The notes under the pieces were generated by a model. The model was not told the origin of the DNA. It did not search any database and was given only the letters and a program-made list of their open reading frames with translations. A stretch of DNA of 64,000 nucleotides from Azolla caroliniana (Eukaryota > Polypodiophyta), in the NCBI GenBank assembly GCA_043228905.1, contig JBHGNT010000004.1:20894001-20958000 (forward strand). Reading direction: 5' to 3'. This document shows positions 44,760 through 57,107 of this stretch, one piece after another; the first letter of the stretch is position 1, and each line of letters begins with the position of its first letter. A program made the translations under genes and the position numbers.

Positions 44760-45205
44760 ATGAATATGTATGCCAAATGTGGAGAGTTTGTAAAATCTCA
44801 AAAAGTGCTTCAAGAGCTTCCTATTTGAGATATAGTCTCTTGGAATGCACTTATTGGCGAGTATGTTAAATAGGGTCAAAGCCACAAAGTGTTGGACAGT
44901 TTTAAATAGATTCAGAATGATGGCATTGCCCAAGATATTGTCACATATTTTTTGTTTCCTTGAAATAGCACAAGAGGTTTTTGATAAGCTTAGGCTTCCA
45001 AATGTGGTGCTTTGGACCTCACTCATTAGAGGATTTGTAGAGAATGACCAAGATAAAGAAGCATTGAATTATGTTCAGTTTATGCAAGATTAGGGTTATG
45101 TGGAATTGGGTTTTGTGAAGAAGCTCTTAATTTTGCTGAGCATCATTGAAGAAGTGTTTAAATGCTTTAAGAAGATGGAGCTAGAAGGAATCTCCCAAGA
45201 TGCAA
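44760..45205 (+). pseudogene. PPR pseudogene fragment
   Basis: Decayed PLS-type PPR sequence. Readable in one frame: MNMYAKCGEFVKSQKVL, a stop, DIVSWNALIGEYVK, a stop, then GQSHKVLDSF. After a frameshift: QEVFDKLRLPNVVLWTSLIR and GFVENDQDKEAL, then another stop and VFKCFKKMELEGIS. It has the P-L-S repeat layout of the intact gene at 22374-24939 but is no close copy. No promoter or start is apparent. Confidence 0.85.
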
Positions 45206-48200
45206 GGGAACATAGAAATGCAAGGGCCAAGAAGCATCTTGGGATGCAATATAAAAGGGTTTGGAATAAATCACGATGATATATGGTTGTCCAATGTTTA
45301 TAATGTATGTTGAAATCACATTCACATGCAATATTCATTGTAATAGTGGACTATTTTAATACCAATGGAGGATATTTTTTTATGGGGGGAAAAAAAGAAT
45401 GTAGCTAGCCTTCTTATATAGGCATAAACCCTAGGCCTAGTGTGTTCACACTTAACTGCTTTATTTGAAGTGGTCATTGGTCAAGTGATAGCACACTTAA
45501 TAGTTATCCCACGTCGTAGACTTGAATATTACAATTCATACCCTTGTTCCTTTCACAATTAACCCACACCTACTCATCATAAGGTTAGGGAAAGCTACGA
45601 AAACCTATCCCATGATCAATTATGGACCATGGTTATGCACATAAGAGAGAGTGAAATGTATATTAGAGCAAAGTGTACTTCAGCTCTAGGTTAAGATGAC
45701 TGATAGTGTTCATGGAGTGTAGTTGGTTTTGTTTTGGCTAATAAGTTATGAGAAATAAATTTACGAGTGTGAGTTGTAACAATTCTTTGTCATAATGGAA
45801 TTTTCTTGTGACTCTCTTGTGGTGGATGTAGGCTTAAAGCCAAACCACATTAAATGATTGTCTCGTTATTTTGCCAATATTGTTTATTATTATAATGCAC
45901 ATTTATTTTCACTCCATCAATACCAAATTGATTTAACATAGATAATAGTTTGGAGTAAGTTCAATGGTATACAATGCCTTTACACAAAATAATGCATTTG
46001 TCTAGAAAGCTAAGCTAATGAGATAAAAAAAATAAAGCCTTAGGACCTACTGGGAAAAATAAATGCAAGAGGAGACAGGTCCTTGATCACTCAAAATTTG
46101 ACATAAGGTACTAACTCATAACTTCTACCATTGTGCTTGTGGAGTTGAAATGGATGCACATAGAATATAGAAATTGGCATTGTTAAGATGACCAATTACT
46201 TAAATGTTATGCCTCAACGTATTAAAATGTAGAACCATGATACTCAAAAGGCTTTGATATAATGTGAGGTCTTAGAGCTCCGGAAAAAACCAAGACAAAA
46301 CAGAGGACAAGTAGGAATGACATATTTGATCAAGACAGGATTATAAGATTATGTTTCTATTGTCAAATATGACAAATTTAAATGCTACATATGGCTAAAA
46401 ATAATGACACAAAAAGACAGTCTACAGTTCGATGCAACGCCATCATGAATCTACGTTTTATGCTTGCTTGTTTAGAGCTCCACTGTTTGTCAATGTAGAG
46501 GATGACATTGGATACTTCAAATGTAAGGAAGAGGTTATTTGTATTTAGTGACATGATGTACGAGGACTGTGGAACATGACACTCTACAATTTTTCATGCT
46601 GCCCACGCCTCAATGATGTGAGAGGACATGTGTTATTTTAGGAAGGTACATAGGAGCGCATATACAAATTTGATTTGGCCAAGGTGAAGGGACTTTTGAA
46701 TATATAATACGTTTAATGTTTTGAGTCTTGACCTTGAATGTATAGAAAGAACATAGCTATGTAAAGTCTAATCATTTTACAAGGTAATCATATTTGTGCA
46801 TAAATTTTACAATAATGCCTATGTAGGCCAAGTGGTTGAGTGAGAAATGAAACCCATGCAAGCATCAATAACAACATTTTAAAACTTGCATTGCAATATG
46901 GCATTTCCCACAATTGGACAATAAATTTGATTAAACCTTTCATAAATGTTGAGGTATAAATAATTTAAACAAGTAGTTGGCAAGCATGGTAAATTCTCTT
47001 CAAGAGAATGTTATTTTGATAAGTAATCGAGGAAAGCTCGGTGCATAGGTCGAAGATAATGCAAAGAGGGGATATAATCATATAGGGGAGTTCAAAATCA
47101 TCATAGTATTGTTATTGATTTATTTGTCACTCTTCCTGTGCCAATGGAGGAAAGTGTTTTAAAGGTAAGACATTGATTTATTGCTTTGTAGGTTTCATCT
47201 CCCTACTACCTTGGGCAATTACTTACTAATCACTCTATACATGGTGAACTAATCAACCGTTTAGGTTCACTAGTTTTTCCTATTATATAACCTTGGCCAA
47301 TCATTAAATTGCGCTCTATTCTAGATTATATTGAAAGGGAGGGTTCTCTTACCCTCCAATCTCAAAATTAAACACCTAGTCTCTAGTAATTCTCAAACAC
47401 GATACACTTCACAATATTCCCTCTTTAGATATGCCTGACATATAACACTTAATGGGTGACGTAAAAAAACAAAAACATAAGAGTTCCTCACACTTCAATT
47501 TCCTTAATAATTCAAACTAGGGTTTCCTTAATTAGCTTGGAGACTATAAAAAAACACATTTCCAAAAGTGATTTGCCACTAGAAAGGGCATTTCAAGTGA
47601 TAACCTTGGCCACATGGCCCAATACTAATCCTTGGCATGATTCTTCACCAATTCCTTTCTTCTCATGTTTGCAAGCACATCACTTTAAACTTATCTGCGC
47701 ACTATTCAAGTAGTGTTTATCACCCATGTGGACAAGAATTGGTAATTTGATACAAAATTTCAGATTGCGTCATTATGATCTTCTTCTTCTTCTATAGACA
47801 TAAAGTTGGGCAAGTCCATTCTATCCCAAATGAACAAATCAATGGGCATATCAAAATCAAAAGAGGAAATTTTGGTGATGGTTTGTGCCCTTTGAGAGTA
47901 GATGTGACACCAACAAAAAGAACTTGAAAACGAACAAATCACCATGAGAAACCAAAAACTTGATGTCTAACCCATGCACACCAAGCCAAGATGATCACCC
48001 AAGTTAACATGGTTCCCACAAATGAAGGGAATGGCTACAAAAAATTAAGGAATTAAAGAGTTAAAGAAAACATGCCTATGCACAAGTCACCATGGAAGGA
48101 AACCCACAATGGAATATGTATGTTCCAAACATGGGTCCTTAAGCCCTAAATTTGGATAATGATCAAGAATAAAAGCTCGAAACTGTGAACAAATTCATAA

Positions 48201-48974
48201 TATGCGATATACCATGGGCTTTTTTAAAGAGTTCATAATTGCCACGAGAATGAACACTAATGCCTCTTGTCACAAACTCTATTTGGTCTATGTATTACCT
48301 AATTACAATAATTCATTCGAAGAGCCTTAAAAAAACATGAGAAAAAAGTGGTTGTTGGGATTCCTAGTATTGCTTCTTATTTATCCCATTGATGTTGTAC
48401 TTTTTTCATGTTCTTTGGTGAGATTGGAAAGCTTCTAGGTACAGTCTATACACTCTATGAACATAATAGGTTGGAAATGGTGAGGAATTATTTCACTAAG
48501 CTCATGGAATGAAATAGAGAAAATACATAAGAAAGAATTTGATAAGTTTAGATGTAATAAGAAGTATCAACGTGCATATATGGGAGATTACTTGACTAGT
48601 CTCGAAACTCAAGAGAAAGCATTGTGACATGTGGTAAAACTAGGGGAAACTTAAAGGGAGGTGTATTGAGAGTTCCAATGACTTAATTCTACTCCAATAG
48701 AGAAGCAATATGGCATACTTCAGTACAATTTTATATTTAACTTTTGCATAAAGAGGGAGATATAAACAGTATAAAAAAAGCTTCAAACAATCGTTGTAGG
48801 AACAATCGTTGTAGGTTGTACTAAGGGTAAAGTTCTTTGAATGTACAAAGCAAGCAAAGTTGAGGGCATGAGCATAACATAATGGAAAAAGGGCACAAGG
48901 AGAAGAGAGGTTTTCTAAAACATCCTAATGTAGGAAAGTCATTTGAAAGGTTATAACTTTTATTGTTGCTTCAT
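45206..48974. other. Long AT-rich region without a recognisable gene
   Basis: No coding exon, RNA gene or clear transposon is supported. Two tRNA-like stretches (GGTCAAGTGATAGCACACTT near 45480 and GGCCAAGTGGTTGAG near 46828) could be SINE heads but lack convincing partners. Confidence 0.45.
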
Positions 48975-49300
48975 ACTAGCACCATTAATTACATTGCCAT
49001 TCTTAAAGTTCTAATAGAGGAAATTTGTTTGAGACGTAAAAGCTTTTATTGTTGCTTTGTAGAATTGAGGGAAGCTTTTGATATGGTGTACACTGAACCA
49101 TGACCATATTTTGGAGGTGCATTGAAGAAGTTGGAGCACAAAGTGAATATATGCTTGCAGTTTCTCGTGCATATGAGAAATTTCATGTGCATATTATCAT
49201 ATGTATATGAAATTTCAGATTTCCTTTGCAACCTAAACAATAGTGGTGTCAAGTAAGGGTACCAACTCTCTTTTTAGTTTATACATTGAGAATATGGAAT
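48975..49300 (+). mobile_element. LINE reverse transcriptase palm fragment
   Basis: One frame reads INYIAILKVLIEEICLRRK, SFYCCFVELREAFDMVY, then EISDFLCNLNNSGVK and, after an in-frame stop, GYQLSF, aligned with the GVKQGCPLSP block of RT. Stops interrupt it. It represents the part of RT upstream of the fragments at 11090 and 31205 and probably belongs to the same family. Confidence 0.82.
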
Positions 49301-50144
49301 AGTCTATGAGTTTGTAAAAACTAGAAAACATTAAAGAGGTTACTCATTTCCCATGCATTTATCATGGTTTAAATATAAGCAAACAATATAGTGCTTTTCG
49401 CAAATACTCTAGAAGGCATAAGCAAACAATATAGTGCTTTTGGCAAAAGCCCTAGAAGGCCCTCAAAAGCTTAGGAGTTGGGAGTCAAAATGATGGAAAG
49501 CTTCAAGGTCTCTTGTGATTGAGATTCTCGAAGACCAACATACAACCAAATGATCCAATTCAATATCAGGATTCATAATATAACATCAAATTAAATTATT
49601 GCAACCTTGTGTCAAGGTTAGAGAATCTCGATAACAAATTAAATTATATGCAACCCCGTGTCTAGGTTAGAGAATCTCGATAACAAATTAAACTCAACTT
49701 CAAGATCCATCATGTGCCATCGGCAATCGCATCATTCCAACCTTGAGGCAATTATTGCAACTTTGTGTGCAGGTTAGAGAATCTCGAGAACAATTAAAAT
49801 CAACTTCAAGATCCATCGTGTGCCATGACATTATTCCAACCTTTGAGGCAATCATCATAGAGCACCAAAGTCCGAGTTGCTTAACTTTTATTGTACGCGG
49901 CGCGAGTCTTAACAATCGGAGGTTCAAATTTGAGAATTGCATCGATGATTATGGAGCCCCGAAGCCTTGAGACTGTCCAAGCTACAATTTTTCATCGAGC
50001 TAAAAGTATATTCCCTAACATGTTGGACATATAGAAGTTCTGTCAAAGACAACTGAGTATCACCTAACACGTTTGGTTACGCTACCATTCTCCGGATTAA
50101 CTATGAGACATGGCCTAAACCCCCGATTGGTTAGCTATATATTG

Positions 50145-50175
<31 letters not shown>

Positions 50176-50799
50176 CATCATAACCTAATCTAGATGTATC
50201 ATACATGTAGATGACCTCCACAAGCATGCATGCAAACTAATAGACAACATGTTGTTACTAAAAAAATGTATCATGAAATACATCATACAACTACATCTAT
50301 ATGTTATATAGTAGAGTGCACTACCTTTTACTCTTCTACATTCTAGAGATAATAACATGTATTCTCTTAAGGTGGATAAATTGATGCAATATAGTTATAT
50401 GAGGCAAACATAAGGAGTTAGTTTATGAGCTTCTCTGAGACCACAAGCCAACAAAAAGGCCAAGCAATCAAAAAAATTAAGTGACAATCTTTTTGAGAAG
50501 AAAGGAGGAGACGAAGACGCCTTGAATTGAAATAAAGAAAAGAATGGGTAACATAAACCAATAGAATATGAATAACAAATTACAATAATAAAGGAAAATC
50601 AAACAGTGTGGAATAAGAAGAAGCCATGAGACCTAAGATAAAAGAGGTGGTGGATGGGATGGGGTGGGTGTAGAAGAAAATGGTGAGTGTGTGTGAGGTA
50701 CATCTATACAACAAATCCATGGAAATACATAATTGAAAAAACAATGGGGGCCTGGGGCCAGTTAGAAATCTCCCTGTACACTAACACTAGGGACAGTCA
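49301..50799. other. Intergenic region with short tandem repeats
   Basis: Three to four units of GTTAGAGAATCTCGA(T/G)AACAA with a TGCAAC..TGTGTC..AGG lead lie at about 49590-49800, and CAACTTCAAGATCCATC occurs twice. An (ATC)n tract is at about 50148-50173. A box-B-like GGTTCAAATTT lies at about 49920. No gene is supported. Confidence 0.5.
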
Positions 50800-51200
50800 A
50801 GCAGCAGAGGAGGTGGAGGTGGAGGTGGAGATGGAGATGGAGATGGAAATGGATGGATCAGAGAAGGAGGTAATGGAAATTTGCTGATGGAGATGGAGAC
50901 GGATGAATCAGAGGAGGAGGTAATGGAAATTTGATGATGGAGATGGAGATAGAGATGGATGAATCAGAGGAGGAGGTAATGGAAATTTGATGATGGAGAT
51001 GGAGATAGAGATGGATGAATCAGAGGAGGAGGTAATGGAAATTTGATGATGGAAATGGAGATGGAGATAGAGATGGATGAATCAGAGAAGGAGGTAATGG
51101 AAATTTGATGATGGAGATGGAGATGGAGATAGAGATAGAGATGGATGAATCAGAGAAGGAGATAATGGATATATGAAGATGGAGATGGAGATGGAGATGG
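50800..51200 (+). repeat. Minisatellite just 3' of the patellin gene
   Basis: About six units of 50-65 bp. Each contains GATGAATCAGAG(A/G)AGGAGG, TAATGGAAATTTGATGATGG and a variable number of GGAGAT or AGAGAT hexamers. Unit length varies by 6-bp steps, as expected from slippage. It ends about 20 bp before the patellin stop codon. Confidence 0.92.
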
Positions 51201-51218
51201 GGAAAGCAACTCTATCTA

Positions 51219-53481
51219 CTAGTTGGAGGCAGTAGTAGATTTGGTGCGGTAGACCACTGTCTTCTTCTTCTTGGACAGGGAGTTGTCAATGGTGATGACT
51301 AGCTTGCCGGGCTCGGATGCCTTGTAGCTGTTGCGGATCGGCTCCACCTGCGCAGCAGCTGCGATCTTCTTCGGCTTCCTCACGATCACTGTATATGTCT
51401 CCGGCACGAATTCCTCTCCGTATACCACATCCCATCCCACCACGCTCACGTCCCACAGCAGCTGTACTCCCTGCAATTCAATCAATCACAGGAAAACCCT
51501 AATTCTTAAAGCTTTTCATTTCATTGAAGATGATCTGGTCTTGCCACCCCCCTCAGATTCCTTAACCCTAAACCCTAATGCCCTCCCCAGCTTCCTTAAC
51601 CCTAAACCCTAATGCCCTACCTCTTTCACGGGGAACTCTAGCTCCCGCTTCTCCCCCGCCTTCACTGTCACTTCGCTCACTGGCGCCTCCACCCCTTGGA
51701 ATTCTGTGTCATCCGATCGGTATAGACCTCCATAGCGTGCCGGCACATGCTCAGGGGCTATGAACCTGATGAAACAGACAGTGTGCCCAAAAGCAAAAAA
51801 AAAGCATCAGTAATCCAATTTTCTCTGATGGTGATGATGGGGGGGAAGGGGAGAGGGTCTGAGAAAGACTGTGCGGCATGGCATGATTCCCACAGAGAAG
51901 AGAGGAAGGCCACGGAAAAGCTTACTTGAAGAGAGTTTCGGTGCTCTTGCCTGGCCCTGCCCACACGACCTTGTCATGGAAGGAGCGGTAGACGGCTGGG
52001 ACGTACCACCAGGGAATATTGAGAATGATCTGGCGAATTTATATATATATATTTTTTGCAGAACAGATCAGTGGAAGGAAACAGATCAGTGGAAGGAAAC
52101 AGATCAATGGAAGGAAACAGATCAGTGGAAGGAAACAAATCAATGGAAGGAAACAGATCAGAGGAAGGGAACAGATCAGAGGAAGAAACAGATCAATGGA
52201 AGGAAACAGATTAGGTTGTAAGGGAACCGAAAAAAAAAAAACAGAAAGATTAGGGTTTAGGGTTTGTACCTGCTTGGCGGCGAGCTCAGGGTAGTTGTCA
52301 TGGAGGAGGGAGAGGAATTTCTTGATGGCTTGGATACTGACCTTGCGGAAGCCAGGGGAGTTCTGCAGGTCGATGACCTGCACAATGGAATTGATGCCGC
52401 CTGCAGAGAAGTCGAGGGAGGCGATGCTCTTCTCCATGAGCTGCACGCGCCATCGCAGGAACCTGGAGAGCTTGGCCTTGTCATCGCTCAGCTCCTTGCT
52501 CTGGAAGGGATTGAGATTGTAGCAGACAGGATGGCCTTGTCGATCGATTCCCTGCTCATAAGCTAGGGTTTCGAATCCTTCCTCTGCGAGCTCCTCCGCC
52601 ACGATCTCGTCCGCCTTGAACTCCTGCCGCCATCGTATGGTGCTCTTCAGCATGGCCAGCGCCTCCTCCACCTTGAAGTTCCGAGCCCGCAGGAATTTGA
52701 GCAGCGCCATGTCTGTCTTCTCCTCCTCCTGCTCGTGCACAGGGATCCCGCCCCACAGGTAGAATTTCGTCTGCTGCTGGATCGGTGCCAGATCTGTAGG
52801 CTCCGCAGCTATGGCGGCAGAAGCTTCCGCCCCCGCCCCCGCCGAGCTCTGATCATCTCGCACCGCCAGATCCGCTTCTCTTTCCTTCTCCTTCACTTCT
52901 TCTTCTTCAGCAGCAGCAGCAGATTTCTCGGCCACAGATTCCACTGCCTCTGCCTCTGCCTCTGCCTCTGCCTCTGCAGTGACGGCCTTCTCCTCTTCTT
53001 GATTAGCAGAAACTGCAGACTGCGCAGATGATCCCTTCTCCTTCTCCTTCTCCTTCTGCTTCTTCTCCTTCCTCAAGATCGTCTTGTTCTTGATCGCCTC
53101 CTCCACCTTCAGCCGGAACGCCTCCAGCGCCTTCCGCTCCGCCTCCGACAGCTCTGACACCACGTAGCTCTCCTCTTTGAACGATGGCGTCTCCAATGGC
53201 GTCACTGTCGCATTCGTGATCTGCGACTCCTCCTGTCCTTCAACGCCATTGCTACTCCCTTCAAATAATTCAGACGCCGCCAAGCTCTGCAATTCCTTCT
53301 TCTCCTCCTCCTCCTCCTCCGCCGCCGCCGCCGCCGCCGCCTGATCTTGGCCGCCATCGCTGCTCTCCACCGCCGTAACACTGTGGTCTGCTACATCCTG
53401 CGTCGCAGCTTTCTCCTCCACCCCTTCCACGGCGGCGGCTATGGCGTCTCCTTTCTCCTGCTCCGTGGGAGCCCCCGTCAT
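51219..53481 (-). CDS. PATL: Patellin: Sec14-like lipid-binding protein with GOLD domain
   Basis: Phosphoinositide-binding membrane-trafficking protein, associated in plants with the cell plate and plasma membrane. Exons in transcript order: 53481-52270, 52029-51926, 51765-51621, 51470-51219; GT..AG, in phase, 570 residues. Residues 1-230 are a disordered acidic Ala/Glu/Lys-rich region with runs of alternating Glu-Ala. Next are the CRAL-TRIO N domain (LLKFLRARNFKVEEAL), Sec14 (GIDRQGHPVCYN, FRKVSIQAIKKFLSLL, NIPWWYVPAVYRSF, VVWAGPGKSTETLFKFI) and C-terminal GOLD (LLWDVSVVGWDVVYGEEFVP, TIDNSLSKKKK). The ATG at 53481 is the first ATG after a good acceptor at 53518-53520; the longer open frame upstream runs into a CA microsatellite and is rejected. 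An 18-bp VNTR occupies intron 1. Confidence 0.94.
52063..52212 (+). repeat. 18-bp minisatellite in patellin intron 1
   Basis: About eight units of ACAGATCAGTGGAAGGAA with point variants. On the transcript strand it is pyrimidine-rich and fills most of the 240-bp intron, ending about 35 bp from the acceptor. Confidence 0.95.
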
Positions 53482-53517
53482 ATCGATGAATGCTTTGAGC
53501 TTCGGCGTCTTGTCCAA

Positions 53518-55316
53518 CTGTGGAAGACCGACCAAGAATATATGTGCACACACACACACACACACAGAGACACACAGAGATACAGATTAGGTCAATTCGG
53601 TAGGGCTATGGCAGAATTAACCCTACAAAAAACTTAACAGAAACAGACAGAGATACAGATTAGGTCAATTCGGAAGGGCTATGGCAGAATTAACCCTACA
53701 AAAAAACTTAGCAGAAACAGACAGAGAGAAAGATTAGGTCAATTCGGAAGGGCTATGGCAGAATTAACCCTACAAAAAAACTTATCAGAAACAGACACAG
53801 ACAGACAGATACAGATTAGGTCAATTTCATGGAGATATGGTGCAGATGAATGGATTTAGACGAATGAATGGTGCACAAGAGGCGCGGAGTCTTTTTAGGG
53901 CAAGCAAGCAGGCCTAGTTTCTGGGTGAAAGATCAAGGAGAAGATTTACTGAGCTCTCTATCTCTCTCTCTCTCTCTCTCTTTCTGCTGTTTTCACTGCA
54001 GAATTTCTTTTTTCTAATTAGCTATTCATGTAAGGCCCATGGTAGTTAGCAAGTCGTCTCGCTGGAAAGTGCTTTTAATTCGTCAGGCCAGCGCGATCTG
54101 TACTCTCTCTCTCTCTCTCCTCTCTGCAGTCTTTCTTTCTTGAGTTAGGTAAAGGAAATCGTTTTCTCCTTCCAGCAAATATTATGCAGACGGAAAGAAA
54201 CCCTATTAATTTTACATACTAACAACTCATGAATTAACTCCTCCTCTCTCAAATTTCTTCCTTTTACTTGCCTGCAGCAGCAAACAAACCCTAATACAGG
54301 CACACACAGACACACAGACAGAGACAGAGAAAGAGAAAGAGACAGAGACAGAGTTTCAAGTGGCTGCTGCTATAAAAAAAAGAAGCACAGGTTTTAAACT
54401 CCCAAGTAACAAAAAAGAAGAAGATGCAGGATTAGAACAAGAAGGAGACGCACAGTTAACGATGATGCAGGAGAGGAATACATGATGATTGATTCTAGGA
54501 GGCGCTTGAATCGAGAGAGAGCCTGTGCTAATTATGATTAATTCGTACAGGAGATTGCTGCCTGCTGGAAAAGAAGAATGGAATGAGCAGCAGGCAGGGG
54601 AGGCGGGCACAGATCACAACAGCTTAAGCTGCTGTGCTACGCAAAAATCAGCGATTTTTGAAGCAGATGAGATGAAGATGAAGATGAATTAAGCTGCTGT
54701 GCTACCCAAAAATCACCGATTTTGAACCAGATGAGAAGCAGATGGAGATGGAGATGGAGATGAATTAAGCTAATTTGCTACTCAGAAATCAGCGATTTTG
54801 AAGCAGATGAGAAGAAGATGGAGATGGAGATGGAGATTGAGGTGAGGATGAACATGAGGGTGGAATTAAAAACTGTGCGGAATGGAATTATGACACAGAG
54901 AGAGAGAGAGAGAGAGGGAAAGGGATGGAGAAGGAGAAGGAGAAGGAGCATTAACAGCAGCGCGTAACGAATTAAGTAAGTGATAAACCTGAAACTCTGT
55001 TTTAAAACGAACTTTGCAACAAAACCCTAAAAACGGAAAGAAGCTCAAATGGATGGATGGGCCGCTAAAGATAGGCAACGAACGCACTTCACTTCCCCCT
55101 TCGTATTGGGGACTCTATGATTGAATGATTGAATGATTGAATGATTGATTGATATAGAAGGATTTAGGGGTTTCAGCCTGAAATAGTATAGTGTGTGTTT
55201 TTGTCTGACAAAGAAGGAAGGCAGTTCGTTCTTGGAGTTTGTTACGTTTTATGGAAAGCTTGCTTAATTTGAGAGGAGGATTCATTCATTAACTGCAAAT
55301 TGTCGACAGAATTAGC

Positions 55317-55354
<38 letters not shown>

Positions 55355-55420
55355 CTATCTATGTCTGTGTAATTACAGGACGAAATTTAGGTTTAGGGTT
55401 TTAGGGAGCCATGAATTTAC
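53518..55420 (-). other. Inferred 5' UTR intron of patellin with two minisatellites
   Basis: Bounded by a donor read on the minus strand as TTTCTCAG|GTAAATTC (55421/55420) and an acceptor CTTCCACAG|TTGGAC (53518/53517). Inside are a 73-82-bp array at 53576-53830 (four copies of GATTAGGTCAATT with GGGCTATGGCAGAATTAACC) and a 65-75-bp array at 54622-54850 (three copies of AAATCA(G/C)CGATTTT..GAAGCAGATGAGA), plus CT and GATTGAAT simple repeats. The intron is inferred; splicing needs RNA evidence. Confidence 0.5.
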
Positions 55421-55560
55421 CTGAGAAAGTAAGAGATGAGAGGCTGGATTGAGGTTGCAGGAATGGGTTGGGATGGAGAAAGAAAGGGATTCAGATCAGA
55501 TAGAGAGATCTGAGGTGAGAGTGAGAGAGAGAGAGAGAGTCTCTGAGTGTAGATGAATGA
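55421..55560 (-). promoter_or_regulatory. Inferred 5' leader exon of patellin
   Basis: Sequence upstream of the donor at 55420 on the minus strand contains no ATG on that strand back to about 55560, which fits a non-coding leader joined to the exon starting at 53517. It is pyrimidine-rich on the transcript strand. The 5' end is not defined. Confidence 0.4.
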
Positions 55561-56973
55561 ATGCAAAAAACGAAAGGCTGGTGTTGAAAGCCTTTTTATT
55601 AAAAAGAGAGAGAGAGAGAGAGAAGAAAAACAGTGGAAGATAGAGAGAGAGAGAGAGAGACAGTAGAGAAAGAAAGAGGAAGAGAGAGATAGAGACGAAG
55701 ACAGAAGAAAAACAGGGGAAGAGAGAGAGAGACAGACAGAGAAAAGAAAAAACAGGGGAGAAGAAGAGAGAGAAAGAATTAGACATTCGGTTAAGTGCGT
55801 GCCCACTTAAGTGTACCATTCCATTTCTATTAAGTGCGCTTTTTTTTGATAGAGGTCAAAATCTAGATAAAAAATATTACATTGTTTCATGATCAAACTA
55901 CATTAAATCAAATTGAAACTATCGCGTCCCTTCAAGGATTTCTATATAATCATCTCATTTGTAAAATTTTGTTATCATCTCATTCGTAAAATTTTATAAC
56001 TAATGGAAGGAGTTTTTTTCTTTGAAAATAAAAATAAAACTAAAAAAACAAATTGAAACTATCTTCCAAACATTCGAAAACAACAAAAGGAGTTTCTGTG
56101 TGTATCTCTATGTCTATATATCTATGTGTGTGTCATGTGTTCTACGTGTGTGTGTGTGTGTATGTGTTTATGATTACGAGTCTTTGATTTTGATTCTTGA
56201 TTAAAAAACATAAGCAAAGAAGGGCAAACAATTCTTGATGATTGTGAATAGTCAAGTTTTTTGCAACGATCGGCCATGAACGCGAGCTCTCCTTCTCCAT
56301 TTGCAACAAAACTTCCGTCTATTGTCCTCTTTCTGTGTGTGCATGTGCCACGTGCATGCATGCTCTTTTCCTGCATGAAGAAAGCCTCTCTCCCTCCCTC
56401 CCTCTCTCGTTTTGTGCATCTTGTTTATTCTCAAAGATGATAGAAGTTGCAGCCTATGATTTGTCCATTGCTCCCCCACTCTCTTTTCCTGTCTCCTCCA
56501 TTTGCACTTCGATTCCTCAAACTTGCTGCCACTAGGGAGAAAACGCAAGAAAAAAACTCATCACATCCAAGGAAGTTCATTAGTTTTGTTGCATAATGGA
56601 TGTATTCCTCACATGTAGCAAAAAGCCGAAAACTAAAGGTAATTTAGAATCGAGAAAGAAACTAAAGAGTATGTATGTTGAAACCAGAAACGTTTTAGGT
56701 CAATTATATCACGTAAATTGATCACTTTTCTTATCAAGAATTGTATGATTAGAGAGAAAGAAAATAATTCAGAAAACCCTAAAAATTTCCAAAAACCCCT
56801 AAAATGTTTTAGAAAACTCCTAAGTGCGCATTTCTTCCTTGTGTTCAAAGTGCGCACTTAACTGAATGTCTATTGTATTAACGTCTTCTAAGACCAACAT
56901 TGGCCCATGAGACAATTGGTTTACAACAAAAAACAGGGCATTTTACCCATTCATCGAAAGTAAAAACAGGGCA

Positions 56974-57005
<32 letters not shown>

Positions 57006-57061
57006 AGTGTGTAAAGTTTAGTTGTTGCAAAGGTTAGAGAAATTAGCTATAGCCCAAAGTG

Positions 57062-57107
<46 letters not shown>

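Noticed and set aside
50687-50887. 66-codon open frame with an EVEVEMEMEMEM tail
   Set aside because: Runs into the GGAGAT minisatellite; no domain or gene context.
52735-53031. Plus-strand open frames over patellin exon 1
   Set aside because: Shadow frames caused by GC-rich repetitive codons of the minus-strand gene; no family resemblance.
53482-53565. Extended patellin N-terminus starting with MCVCVCAHIF
   Set aside because: The extension is a translated CA microsatellite and crosses a good 3' splice site at 53518-53520. The downstream ATG at 53481 is preferred.
55417-55806. 129-codon Ser/Leu/Phe-rich minus-strand frame
   Set aside because: Translation of GA/CT microsatellites upstream of the patellin leader.
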